DNA from: JAMXLO01 sp963749575
GTDB lineage: Bacteria; Pseudomonadota; Alphaproteobacteria; Acetobacterales; Acetobacteraceae
Length of the DNA: 64,000 nt
Direction: 5' to 3'
Assembly: GCA_963749575.1 (NCBI GenBank)
Contig: CAVVNM010000008.1
Coordinates: forward strand, 248,001-312,000
Below, one piece after another: positions 45,933-55,121 of this stretch. The translations under genes and the position numbers were made by a program. The notes under the pieces were generated by a model that saw only the letters and a program-made list of their open reading frames with translations, had not been told where the DNA came from and did not search any database. How positions within the stretch are numbered: position 1 is the stretch's first letter; every line of letters starts with the position of its first letter.

Positions 45933-47072
45933 ATGCACCCGTCCCGCGCCAACAACCCGCTGTTCGGACCCAACCGCTTCAAGCTCGGCGTGTTCAGCGC
46001 CAATTGCGACGGCGGATTGACCATGTCGCTCGCGCCGGAACGCTGGCGCGCGGACTGGGACGACATTGTCGCGATGACGCGGATCGCCGACGCGGCGGGC
46101 CTTGAATTCATCCTGCCGGTGGCGAAGTGGCGCGGGTTCCAGGGCAAGGCCAACATCTACGGCCGCTCGTTCGAGACGCTGACGCACGGCGCGGCGCTCG
46201 GCGCGCTGACGCAGCGCATCGCGATCTTCTCCACCGTGCACGTGCCGCTGGTCACGCCGGCGTTCGGCGCCAAGGCGATCGCCACCATCGATCACGTCAC
46301 GCACGGCCGTGCCGGCCTCAACATCGTCTGCGGCTGGAACCAGGACGAATTCGACCTGCATGGCGTCACCATCGAGCAGGACCGCCGCTACGACCACGGC
46401 CTGGAATGGTTCCGTGTCTGGTCACGCCTGCTGCAAGGCGGACCCGAGTTCGACTGGGACGGCGAATTCTTTCATCTGCAACGACTGCAGACCGACCCCG
46501 TCTCGGTACAGCGGCCGTGGCCGGCGGTGATGTCGGCTGGCTTCTCGCCGAAGGGCCGCGACTTTGCCGCGCAGGCCGCCGATGTGCTGTTCACCACGAT
46601 GAGCGAGTTGGATCAGGCCCCCGCCCTGCTCACCGATATCGCCGCGCACGTCGCGCGGTATGGTCGGCGCGTCGATATCTACACCATGTCGCACGTGGTG
46701 TGCCGGCAAACGCGGCGCGAGGCGGAGGAGTTCTATCACTACTTCGCCGAGGAAATGGCCGACACCGAGGGGCAGGCATATTACCGGCGTCAGCGCGGAC
46801 CGGTGGTGCAGGATGCGACCGGCAACGAGATCCACCGCCCACTGGTCAACCGGTTCATGCGCGCATCGGGCAAACGCTACGACGGCGCCTATCCCGGCGC
46901 GTTCCCACTGGTCGGCACGCCGGACGACATCGTTGCCGATATGGCGCAGATGAGCGCGATGGGGCTGGCCGGCACGTCGGTTGCGTTCCTCGACTATCTG
47001 AAGGAAATTCCCTGCTTCGTACAGGAAGTGCTGCCGCGGCTCGAACGTGTGGGGCTGCGACGCGCGGCATGA
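45933..47072 (+). CDS. LLM class flavin-dependent monooxygenase
   Basis: 379 residues. NPLFGPNRFKLGVFSANCDG, LEFILPVAKWRGFQG, YGRSFETLTHGAALGALTQR, HGRAGLNIVCGWNQDEFDLHG and RRYDHGLEWFRVWSRLL resemble the DmoA/RutA-like branch acting on sulfones, pyrimidines or related substrates with FMNH2. ATG 45933 has GGAGG about a dozen bases upstream. A small protein gene follows after 12 bases and may share the transcript. Confidence 0.9.
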   Translation: MHPSRANNPLFGPNRFKLGVFSANCDGGLTMSLAPERWRADWDDIVAMTRIADAAGLEFILPVAKWRGFQGKANIYGRSFETLTHGAALGALTQRIAIFSTVHVPLVTPAFGAKAIATIDHVTHGRAGLNIVCGWNQDEFDLHGVTIEQDRRYDHGLEWFRVWSRLLQGGPEFDWDGEFFHLQRLQTDPVSVQRPWPAVMSAGFSPKGRDFAAQAADVLFTTMSELDQAPALLTDIAAHVARYGRRVDIYTMSHVVCRQTRREAEEFYHYFAEEMADTEGQAYYRRQRGPVVQDATGNEIHRPLVNRFMRASGKRYDGAYPGAFPLVGTPDDIVADMAQMSAMGLAGTSVAFLDYLKEIPCFVQEVLPRLERVGLRRAA

Positions 47073-47084
47073 TCCGGAGGAACG

Positions 47085-47384
47085 ATGCCGGCCTATTTCG
47101 TGGTGCGCGCTGTGGTGGCCCAGGCCGACCGGCGCGATTTTGATGTTTGGTACCGCGTCGAGCATCTGCCTGACGCTGCGAAGGCGTTCAAGGCGCAGAA
47201 CGCCTGGCGCGCCTGGAGCCGCACCGACCCCTCCGTGCATTATGCATTTTATCAATTCTCCGATGTCGCCGCGGCAGAAGCCGTCAACACATCGCCGGCG
47301 ATCGGCACGCTGGTCGCCGAGTTCGACGCGCGCTGGGGCACGCGGGTGACGCGCACGCGCGAGATCATCGACGTTGCCGGCTGA
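47085..47384 (+). CDS. Small conserved-looking protein, possible ferredoxin-like barrel fold
   Basis: 99 residues. YFVVRAVVAQADRRDFDVWYRVEHLPDAAK and the strand-rich remainder resemble small EthD/antibiotic-monooxygenase-like barrels. The WYRVEHLPDA motif is typical of such proteins acting next to oxygenases. GGAGG lies five bases before the ATG. Close linkage with the LLM monooxygenase suggests a partner role; not proven. Confidence 0.72.
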   Translation: MPAYFVVRAVVAQADRRDFDVWYRVEHLPDAAKAFKAQNAWRAWSRTDPSVHYAFYQFSDVAAAEAVNTSPAIGTLVAEFDARWGTRVTRTREIIDVAG

Positions 47385-47458
47385 GACAATGGCCAGTCCC
47401 GCCCAGGCATCGCGCTCACACCGACCGGCCTGAGTGCGCCGGCAAGGAGCTCCGAGCC

Positions 47459-49237
47459 ATACCAACCCATCGTCGCCTCGCAGCCGTGCTGGTCGCCGAC
47501 GTGGCAGGGTACTCGCGCCTGATCGGCGCCTACGAGGAAGCCACTCTTGAACGGTTCCGTCATGTCCGCACGACGGTGGTCGACCCCACGGTCGCCGCCG
47601 GTCATGGCCGGCTCGTGAGGACAAGAGGCGACGGGCTGTTGATCGAGTTCGCGAGCGTCATCGACGCGGTTCGCTGCGCGAACGAGATCCAACGCCTGAT
47701 GGCATCGTTCAATGACGACCTGCCCGAGCCGGAGCGGATCCAATATCGGATTGGCATCAACCTGGGCGAGATCGTCGTTGGCGAGGACGGCGATATTTTC
47801 GGTGATGGCGTGAACATCGCTGCTCGGCTGGAAGCGCTGTCCGACCCCGGCGGTATCTGCGTTTCGGCTCGGGTCCACGAGGATGTGGTCGCCCGGCTGG
47901 ACCTCGTGTTCGAGGACATGGGCGAGCAGATCCTCAAGAACATCGCCCGGCCGGTGCGAACCTATCGCGTGTTGCCTTACGCGACCGCGGGCTCAGGCGC
48001 GACATTGCCGTCGGTCGATACGCCTGCGCTCGCGCTTCCCGACAAGCCCTCGATCGCCGTTCTGGCGTTCACCAACATGAGCAATGACACGGAACAGGAA
48101 TTCTTTGCCGATGGCATAGCCGAGGACATCATCACCGAACTGTCCAGGTCGCGATCGCTGTTCGTGATCGCGCGCAACTCAAGTTTCACCTACAAGGGAA
48201 AGCCGGCATCGATCAGAGACATCGGCCATGAACTTGGGGTGCGCTATGTTCTGGAAGGCAGCGTGCGAAACGCGCGCAACCGGGTGCGGGTGACCGCGCA
48301 GCTGATCGAAGCCACAACCGGCGGGCATGTGTGGGCGGAGCGCTACGACCGTGAGCTGGCCGATATCTTTGCGGTCCAGGATGAAATCACCAGCAGCGTG
48401 TCGGCTGCCATCCAACCTGCGCTCGAACGCAGCGAGCGCGAGCGTGCGGTGCGCATGCCAGCCGACGGCCTGGATGCCTGGGAAAGTTATCATCGCGGGA
48501 TGTGGCATTTTTCCAAGGTCGACACAACTGAGAACGAAACGGCCCGCAGCTTCTTTCGGCGCGCGATCGAACTCGATCCCCAGTTCGCGCGGGCAGTCGC
48601 GGCGCTGGCCCTCACCTATCTGAATGAGATCACCCTGTTCCGCCCGCATCTGCGCGCGGTCAACCTTCCGCTTGCGCTGGACCATTCGGTCCGTGCGGTG
48701 ACAATCGATCCGACGGATGCGGCAGGCCATGCCGCACTGGCGCGAGCGCTCTGGATGTCGGGCCGGCACGCCGAGAGCCTGGCCAAGGCGAATATTGCGG
48801 TCAGTCTGGATCCCAACTCCGCGGCGGCGCGCGCCGCGCTTGGCGGAGCACGGCTTTGGGGCGGTCTGCCGCGCGACGCGATCGAACCCCTGCAGACGGC
48901 GATTCGGTTGAGCCCATTCGACCCGCTGATGCCGTTGTGGCTGCATTTCACCGCGCGTGCGCGTTACTGGAGCAGGGAGTATGAGGCGGCGATCGCGGTT
49001 GCCAGCCAGCTTCGCCGATCGTTCCCCGGTTTCCGGCAGCCGTACAACACGCTGATCGCTGCACTGGCACAGGTCGAACGGGTCGACGAAGCGCATGCCG
49101 TGATGACCGACGGACTGGCGCGCTTTGGCGAGGCGTTCCGGTCTCTCATGTCGCTGCCGTTGAGCGATCTCCACGAACTGCGACCCGAGGACCGCGAGCA
49201 TCTGATCGAGGGTTTCCGCAAAGCCAACCTTGCGTAG
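47459..49237 (+). CDS. Class III adenylate/guanylate cyclase fused to a TolB/TPR region
   Basis: The cyclase homology domain occupies residues ~1-170: RRLAAVLVADVAGYSRLIG, TRGDGLLIEF, YRIGINLGEIVVGEDGDIFGDGVNIAARLE. A linker leads to IAVLAFTNMSNDTEQEFFADGIAEDI, the typical middle domain. TPR-like repeats follow to the C-terminus. It would make cAMP under sensory control. No ATG, GTG or TTG precedes the conserved RRLAAV; the first, GTG 47486, cuts it off. ATA at 47459, nine bases after GGAG, is the better-placed initiation site, so the start is uncertain. Confidence 0.82.
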   Translation: MPTHRRLAAVLVADVAGYSRLIGAYEEATLERFRHVRTTVVDPTVAAGHGRLVRTRGDGLLIEFASVIDAVRCANEIQRLMASFNDDLPEPERIQYRIGINLGEIVVGEDGDIFGDGVNIAARLEALSDPGGICVSARVHEDVVARLDLVFEDMGEQILKNIARPVRTYRVLPYATAGSGATLPSVDTPALALPDKPSIAVLAFTNMSNDTEQEFFADGIAEDIITELSRSRSLFVIARNSSFTYKGKPASIRDIGHELGVRYVLEGSVRNARNRVRVTAQLIEATTGGHVWAERYDRELADIFAVQDEITSSVSAAIQPALERSERERAVRMPADGLDAWESYHRGMWHFSKVDTTENETARSFFRRAIELDPQFARAVAALALTYLNEITLFRPHLRAVNLPLALDHSVRAVTIDPTDAAGHAALARALWMSGRHAESLAKANIAVSLDPNSAAARAALGGARLWGGLPRDAIEPLQTAIRLSPFDPLMPLWLHFTARARYWSREYEAAIAVASQLRRSFPGFRQPYNTLIAALAQVERVDEAHAVMTDGLARFGEAFRSLMSLPLSDLHELRPEDREHLIEGFRKANLA

Positions 49238-49317
49238 CCGCCGTCCCGGAGATCGTGACCCTTGCCTTTCCGGCGAAGCTGGCGACACTGCCCCGGCAAG
49301 AACTGCGGGAGGATGCC

Positions 49318-50379
49318 ATGGGCAACAAGATCGCAATCATGGGCGTGGGCGCGGTCGGCGGTTATGCCGGAGCGCACATGGCGCACGCGGGCGAGGACGT
49401 GACATTCATCGATCCCTGGCCCGCGCATGTCGAGAAGATGCAGCGCGACGGCCTCAAGATCAGCCATATCCGCGACGTGCCGGAATTCACCGCGAAGGTG
49501 CGCGCGATGCACGTGACGGATGCCCAGCAGCTTGCCAAGGAGCCGCCGATCGACATCGCCTTCGTGTGCATGAAGTCGTACGACACCGAATGGGCGGCCA
49601 CGCTGATCAGCCAGTACCTGGCGCCCGGCGGCTTCATCGTCTCGTTACAGAACTGCATGAACGAAGAGACGATCGCCGGCGTGGTCGGCTGGGGCAAGAC
49701 GGTCGGCTGCATCGCAAGCTCGATCACCGTCGATCTGTGCGAGCCTGGCCACGTGCGCCGCGCCGCCGGCAAGAGCGGCAAGCGCCACACCGTGTTCCGC
49801 ACCGGCGAGGTGCATGGCCGCGTCACCGACCGGGTGAAGGAGATCTGCCGTCTCGTCAGTCTGGCCGACAGCGCGATGGTGACGGAGAACCTGTGGGGTG
49901 AGCGCTGGTCGAAGCTGGTGACCAATGTGATGGGCAACGGGCTGTCGGCTTGCACCGGCATGCTGGGCAAGGAGATGGTGCAGAACGACGCGATCCGCCA
50001 CTTCTCCGCCCGGCTCGGCAGCGAGGCGATCCGCGTCGGCCAGGCACTCGGCTATGAACTGGAGGAAATCCAGCATCTCGATCCTGAAATCATCGCCCGC
50101 GCCGGCGAAGGCGACACGGCAGCGACGCGGCACTACGACGAGCACCGGCTGGCGGAGGTGAGCGGCGGCGGCGGCGAACATCGGCCGTCGATGGGCCAGG
50201 ACATGGTGAAGGGCCGGCGCACCGAGATCGAATTCCTCAACGGGATGGTAGCGAAGAAGGGCGGCGAGATCGGCATCGCCACACCGGCCAACGTGGTGCT
50301 GACCGACATTGTCAAGCGCGTGGAGCGGGGCGACCTGAGGCCGGATCCGAAGCACATCACGGATCTGCGCCTGAACTGA
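49318..50379 (+). CDS. Ketopantoate reductase/ApbA family oxidoreductase
   Basis: 353 residues. The NADPH-binding start IAIMGVGAVGGYAGAHMAHAG, the DIAFVCMKSYDTEW block and VSLQNCMNEE are typical of 2-dehydropantoate 2-reductase-like enzymes. ENLWGERWSKLVTNVMGNGL supplies the catalytic Lys, and TEIEFLNGMVAKKG the late Glu/Asn. Being longer than PanE, it may act on another 2-oxo acid. GGGAGGA precedes ATG 49318. Its 3' side faces the repeat at 50405. Confidence 0.85.
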   Translation: MGNKIAIMGVGAVGGYAGAHMAHAGEDVTFIDPWPAHVEKMQRDGLKISHIRDVPEFTAKVRAMHVTDAQQLAKEPPIDIAFVCMKSYDTEWAATLISQYLAPGGFIVSLQNCMNEETIAGVVGWGKTVGCIASSITVDLCEPGHVRRAAGKSGKRHTVFRTGEVHGRVTDRVKEICRLVSLADSAMVTENLWGERWSKLVTNVMGNGLSACTGMLGKEMVQNDAIRHFSARLGSEAIRVGQALGYELEEIQHLDPEIIARAGEGDTAATRHYDEHRLAEVSGGGGEHRPSMGQDMVKGRRTEIEFLNGMVAKKGGEIGIATPANVVLTDIVKRVERGDLRPDPKHITDLRLN

Positions 50380-50402
50380 CGGCCACGCCTGCGATTTTGT
50401 CG

Positions 50403-50992
50403 TTATCCCCGCGAAAGCGGGGACCCGGTGGCCGCCTGCGCCCGCGCTTTCGCGGGGATGATGATAGGGTCACGGAATGCCGCGTTCTCGTGGTCGAGCA
50501 ACCATCGTTTGCGCTCGATGCCGCCGCCATAGCCGGTGAGCGAGCCATCGGCGCCGATCACGCGATGACACGGCACCACCACGCTGATTGGATTGGCCCC
50601 ATTGGCCAAGCCGACGGCGCGAACGGATTTGGGGCATTCAAGTTTCACCGCCAGGGCGCCGTAACTGAGGGTCTGGCCAGGCGCGATCGTGGTGAGAGCA
50701 GCCCACACGGAGCGTTGGAATGGCGTGCCGGCCGTGCGCCATTCGATGGCCGCAAGACTTTCGAGTTCGCCGTCGAAGTAACTCCGCAGCAGCCGCTTGA
50801 TGTGGCTCGGCGCGGCAGCCGGTTCCGGCACGACCGAGCCGTAGTGCAGGCGCAGCAGACGGGCCATCTGGGTTCGCAATCGGCCCAATCCAGCGCCCGG
50901 AGGTAGCCTGCCTCATCGGTGACCAGCAATGCTTCGCCGATCGGCGTCGCCAGCCGGTCCAGTCGGAGGCGTTCAGGCGGCTTGTTGGTCAT
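50403..50992 (-). pseudogene. ogt: Methylated-DNA--protein-cysteine methyltransferase, one-base frameshift and repeat-derived tail
   Basis: It starts MTNKPPERLRLDRLATPIGE and reaches LRALDWADC. The frame is lost near 50879 (AAA to AA would explain it) and continues QMARLLRLHYG, then GTPFQRSVWAALTTIAPGQTL and the methyl-acceptor Cys in VVVPCHRVIGADGSLTGYGGG. The normal end KRWLLDHE is extended by some 20 residues encoded by the 50405-50459 palindrome. It repairs O6-alkylguanine and lies just downstream of ada-alkA in the same direction. Confidence 0.82.
50405..50459. repeat. ATCCCCGCGAAAGCG palindromic repeat
   Basis: Fifteen-base perfect arms at 50405-50419 and 50445-50459 enclose 25 bases. 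They lie between the convergent oxidoreductase and ogt genes, with the ogt stop inside. It is a dispersed REP-like element. The trace CCCCGGTTATGCGGGG at 24259-24274 may be a degenerate relative. Confidence 0.85.
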
Positions 50993-51003
50993 GGAACACC
51001 TTC

Positions 51004-52480
51004 TCAGCAACGGGACGCGCGAGGCTCGGACGCCCAGAGATGCAGCGCCGCGTAAGCGCGCCAGGGCCGCCATCTCTCGGCGTGCTCGAGCAGCTCGGCA
51101 GGTGACGGCCGCACGCCACGACCATCGCTCATCGCTCGCAGCAGACCGATATCGGCCGCCGGGAACGCGTCTGGCTCGCGCAGTTCACGCATGGCGATGT
51201 ACTGGGCTGTCCATTCGCCGATCCCCGCCAGGGATCGCAACTGAGCGATGGCCGCTTCGAGACTTCTGCGTGGGCCGAAGATCAGCGGGTCGGCGACGAC
51301 GGCCGCCGCCAAAGAAGCCAGCGCCATCCGCCTGGCCTTCGGCATACCCAGGGTCGCCAGATCCGCCATCGACCAATTGCCGTGGCGTCGGAAACACATG
51401 TGTCAACCCCTGCTCGAGAGCAGCCGGATCAACAATTTTCTCGCCATAGGACGCAACCAGTTTGCCCGCGAGCATCGTCGCCGCCGACACCGTGATTTGC
51501 TGCCCAAGAATCGCGCGGATAGCGAGTTCAAATCCATCCCATGCACCGGGAACTCTGAGGCCGGGCCGGGCGGCGACAAGCGGCGCCAATACCGGGTCCT
51601 GGCTGAGCTGAGCGCCGATTGCCAGAGGATCCGCGGCAAGATCGAAGACGCGGCGAACGCGTGCGACGATTGCCGGCAAACTTGCAAGGTTTCGCAGGCG
51701 AACGGTTGCCCGGAGAACGTTGGCATTCGCCGGCTCGACCACCAATAGGCCGCGTTCGCCGCCAATCGCGATCGTGCGTGCATATCGGCCGTTCGTTACC
51801 GTCTCGATGCCTGGGATTGCCCGCGCTCGAAGGAACGACAGGATTGCGTCCCAGTCGTACGGTGGCCGGTAACCGAGGTTGACTGCGATCGCGCCTGTCG
51901 CACTAACGGGTTCGTCCGCCACTCCCCTGCGCCGAAGTGCCTTCGGCGGTCGCCCGTACAAGTGTTGAAAGATCTCGTTGAATCGCCGAACGCTGCGAAA
52001 GCCCGATGCCAGGGCGACCTCTGTCATCGGCAGACGCGTGTCGTGGATCAACTGCTTGGCCAGAAGTATCCGCCGGGTCTGCGCGATCGAGATCGGGGAA
52101 GCACCAAGATGCTGCCGGAACAAGCGTCGAAGCTGGCGCTCGCCAAGTCCCAGCCGTGCCGCCAAAGTCTCGACGTTCGCGCCATCGAGAGCGCCCGCTT
52201 CAATCAGTCCGAGCGCCCGTGATACCGTGTTGGAGCTCCCACGCCAGAAGGCAAGGTCAGGTGACGTTTCCGGCCGACAGCGCAAACATGGGCGAAATCC
52301 GGCTTCCTGGGCCGCTGCTGCCGTTGGGAAGAATCGGACGTTTTGCCGCTTGGGCGTGGGTGCCGGGCAGAACGGCCGGCAATAAATGCCGGTCGTCGTC
52401 ACAGCAACGAACAGGCGTCCGTCGAACCGGCGATCTCGCGTTGCAATGGCGCGGTAGCAGGCGTCGTCGTCCATATCCAT
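51004..52480 (-). pseudogene. Ada-AlkA fusion: alkylation-responsive regulator and 3-methyladenine glycosylase, one-base frameshift
   Basis: About 490 residues. The Ada zinc domain has four Cys (GIYCRPFC and PCLRCRP). It is followed by an AraC helix-turn-helix region (LAARLGLGERQLRRLFRQHL and SGFRSVRRFNEIF), the AlkA N-domain, and the HhH-GPD glycosylase (SLAGIGEWTAQYIAM with the catalytic Asp in FPAADIGL). The frame breaks near 51372, between TPRQL and SMADLATLGM. All signature residues exist on both sides. The O6-methylguanine domain of classical Ada is absent and is supplied by the adjacent ogt. ATG 52480 gives MDMDDDACYRAI. Confidence 0.85.
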
Positions 52481-52552
52481 GCAATGATGATCCCTCATAC
52501 CGCGGCGCGTGTCTCGCGGTTTTCGGACCTTGACGTCGAACAGGGGAACGGT

Positions 52553-53599
52553 ATGCGGGTGTTCACACGGCTGCCCATGCGGGACTGGCGGGAGACGCAG
52601 CAGGCGGCACTCGAGGCCGAGGCGGCCGGGTTCGACGCGGTGATGACGGTGGAGCTGGGGCACGACGTGTTCGCCCCACTTGCGGTTGCGGCGCTGGCGA
52701 CCGAGCGGGTCGAGCTGACGCCGTCGGTCGCGGTGGCGTTCCCGCGCAGCCCGACCGTGCTGGCGTCGCAGGCCTGGGACCTGCAGGCGAACTCGCGCGG
52801 ACGCTTCGTGCTGGGCCTGGGCAGCCAGGTGAAGGGCCACAACGAGCGGCGTTTCGGCATCGCCTGGACCGCACCGGCGCCGCGGCTGCGCGACTATGTG
52901 CTGGCGTTGCGCGCGGTGTGGCGGTGCTGGGAGACCGGGGAAAAACTTGATTTTCACAGCGAGCACTACACGCTGACCCTGATGACGCCGGATTTCTCGC
53001 CCGAACCGACGGGACTGGCGATGGCGCCGGTGACGCTCGCGGCAGTGGGTGAGGCGATGCTCCGCGTGGCGGGCCAGGTCGCCGACGGCGTGCGGCTGCA
53101 CCCATTGTGTTCGCGGCGCTACCTGGAGGAGGTGTGCCTGCCGCAGATCGCCATCGGCATGCAGCGCGGCGGGCGCAGGCCGGAGAATTTCGATGTGCAC
53201 GGCGGCGGCTTCGTGGTCACCGGACCGGATGAGGCAGCGGTCGTCGCCGGCATGGCGGTGGTGCGGCGCCGCATCGGATTCTATGGATCGACGCGGACCT
53301 ATATGCCGATCCTGGCGCTGCACGGCTTGCAGGATCTCGGGCTGACGCTGCACCGGATGTCGGTGGAGGGGCGCTGGAACGAGATGGCCGCCGAGGTGCC
53401 GGACGATGTCGTGCGCATTTTTGCCGCCTGCGGCACCTACCGCGAGATCGCCGGCGCGATCGAGCAGCGCTATGGCGGGGTGGCGGATGCAATCGACCTC
53501 GAATTCCCGCCGGAAACGCCGCTGGGTCTGCGCCGCGAACTGCTCGCCGACATCAGGCGCATCCCACACCGGTTCGCCGGGTTCAAGAACGACTGGTAG
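52553..53599 (+). CDS. LLM class F420-dependent-type oxidoreductase
   Basis: 348 residues. GFDAVMTVELGHDVFAPLAV, TPSVAVAFPRSPTVLASQAWDLQ and RGRFVLGLGSQVKGHNERRFG are characteristic of the TIGR03617-like branch. VADGVRLHPLCSRRYLEEV follows. GGGGA precedes ATG 52553. It stands 49 bases before the HpaB-type hydroxylase on the same strand, so the two and the following VOC gene probably form one catabolic operon. Confidence 0.9.
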   Translation: MRVFTRLPMRDWRETQQAALEAEAAGFDAVMTVELGHDVFAPLAVAALATERVELTPSVAVAFPRSPTVLASQAWDLQANSRGRFVLGLGSQVKGHNERRFGIAWTAPAPRLRDYVLALRAVWRCWETGEKLDFHSEHYTLTLMTPDFSPEPTGLAMAPVTLAAVGEAMLRVAGQVADGVRLHPLCSRRYLEEVCLPQIAIGMQRGGRRPENFDVHGGGFVVTGPDEAAVVAGMAVVRRRIGFYGSTRTYMPILALHGLQDLGLTLHRMSVEGRWNEMAAEVPDDVVRIFAACGTYREIAGAIEQRYGGVADAIDLEFPPETPLGLRRELLADIRRIPHRFAGFKNDW

Positions 53600-53648
53600 G
53601 CAGACCCGGCGGCATGGCAGACTGGCGCTCTGACAGAGGAGACGCGCC

Positions 53649-55121
53649 ATGCCGGCTCGCACCGGTCGCCAGTACCTGAACGGACTGCGTGAGCAGGACC
53701 GCGAAATCTGGCTGCGCGGCGAACGCGTCAAGGACGTGACCACGCATCCCGGCCTCGCCGGGGGGGCGCGGGCGATCGCGGCGCTGTACGACATGCAGTG
53801 CGATCCGAAGTTCCGTGACGAGATGACCTATGTCTCGCCCACCACCGGCGATCGCGTCGGCCTGTCCTTCATCAATCCCCGCACACGCGAGGAGCTGGAG
53901 GCACGTCGCGTGATGATGCTGAACTGGGCGCGCAGCACCTGCGGCATGATGGGCCGCTCACCGGATTTCATGAACGTCACGCTCGCCGCCTGGGGTGCCG
54001 CCGCGGAGTATTTCGCCCGCGGCAACGGCCGTCCGGAATTCGCCGATAACGTCCGCCGCTACTACGAGTTCATCCGCGAGAACGACATCGTGCTGACCCA
54101 CTCGCTGATCAATCTGCAGCGCAGCCGCAATGTGTCGGGTCAGTTCAACCTCCAGGAAGGCACGGCGCTGCGCGCGGTGCGCGAGACCAGCCGCGGCCTG
54201 GTGGTGCGCGGTGCCCGGGTGCTGGCGACGCTCGGGCCGATCGCCGACGAGATCGCGGTGTATTCGCCGCGGCTCGGCCAGCACAGCGAGGATCACAGCC
54301 CGTTCGCGCTTGCCTTCGCCATCCCGTGCGGCGCGCCAGGCCTGCGCTTCCTGTGCCGCGACAGTTTCGACCTCGGCCGCTCGCATTTCGACCATCCGCT
54401 CGCATCGCGGTTCGAGGAAATGGACTGCGTCGTGTTCTTCGACGATGTGGAGGTGCCGTGGGAGCGGGTGTTCCTCTATGGCGATGTCGCCCTGCTGAAC
54501 GGCGCCGCGTACGGCACGCATTATTCCGCGCATTCGTCGCATCAGGGCGCGGCGAAGAACCTGGCCAAGTGCGAATTCGTGCTTGGCCTCGCGCTGCTGA
54601 TGACTGAGACACTCGGCAACAGGCACCTGCCGCATACCGAGGAACGCATCGGCGAACTGATGCTGAACACGACGCTGACCCGCGCGCTGATCCGTGCCGC
54701 GGAGGCGGATGCGAAGCTCGATGAATGGGGCGTGATGTGCCCGGATTCGGTGACGATCGAAAGCACGCGCAACCTGTTCATGACCGCCTATCCGCGGATG
54801 ATCGAGATCCTGCAACTGCTCGGTTCGTCGAGCTTCATGATCACGCCGAGCGAGGCCGACTTCGAAGGCCCGCTCGCCGGCCACATCGAGCAGTACCTGG
54901 CGACCGACACCACCCCGGCGCGTGACCGGGTAAGACTGTTCCGGCTGGCCTGGGATGTGGCCGGCAGCTCGTTCGGCAGCCGCCAGGTACTGTATGAGCG
55001 CTTCTTCGCCTCCGACCCGTTGACACGCGCCCGCGCTCTGGCGGCGATCTACCCGAAGAACGAGGCAATGCAGCGCGTACTCGATTTCCTGCAACGCGAA
55101 GACATGGAGAACCTGCAATGA
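53649..55121 (+). CDS. 4-hydroxyphenylacetate 3-monooxygenase-type oxygenase component (HpaB family)
   Basis: 490 residues of the acyl-CoA dehydrogenase-like FADH2-dependent hydroxylase fold. It shows the family N-terminus GRQYLNGLREQDREIWLRG, SLINLQRSRN, VVRGARVLATLGPIADEIAV and YGTHYSAHSSHQG. It hydroxylates a phenolic ring with FADH2 from a separate reductase, which is not in the window. It overlaps the VOC gene by ATGA, suggesting that its catechol-like product is the VOC substrate. Confidence 0.93.
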   Translation: MPARTGRQYLNGLREQDREIWLRGERVKDVTTHPGLAGGARAIAALYDMQCDPKFRDEMTYVSPTTGDRVGLSFINPRTREELEARRVMMLNWARSTCGMMGRSPDFMNVTLAAWGAAAEYFARGNGRPEFADNVRRYYEFIRENDIVLTHSLINLQRSRNVSGQFNLQEGTALRAVRETSRGLVVRGARVLATLGPIADEIAVYSPRLGQHSEDHSPFALAFAIPCGAPGLRFLCRDSFDLGRSHFDHPLASRFEEMDCVVFFDDVEVPWERVFLYGDVALLNGAAYGTHYSAHSSHQGAAKNLAKCEFVLGLALLMTETLGNRHLPHTEERIGELMLNTTLTRALIRAAEADAKLDEWGVMCPDSVTIESTRNLFMTAYPRMIEILQLLGSSSFMITPSEADFEGPLAGHIEQYLATDTTPARDRVRLFRLAWDVAGSSFGSRQVLYERFFASDPLTRARALAAIYPKNEAMQRVLDFLQREDMENLQ

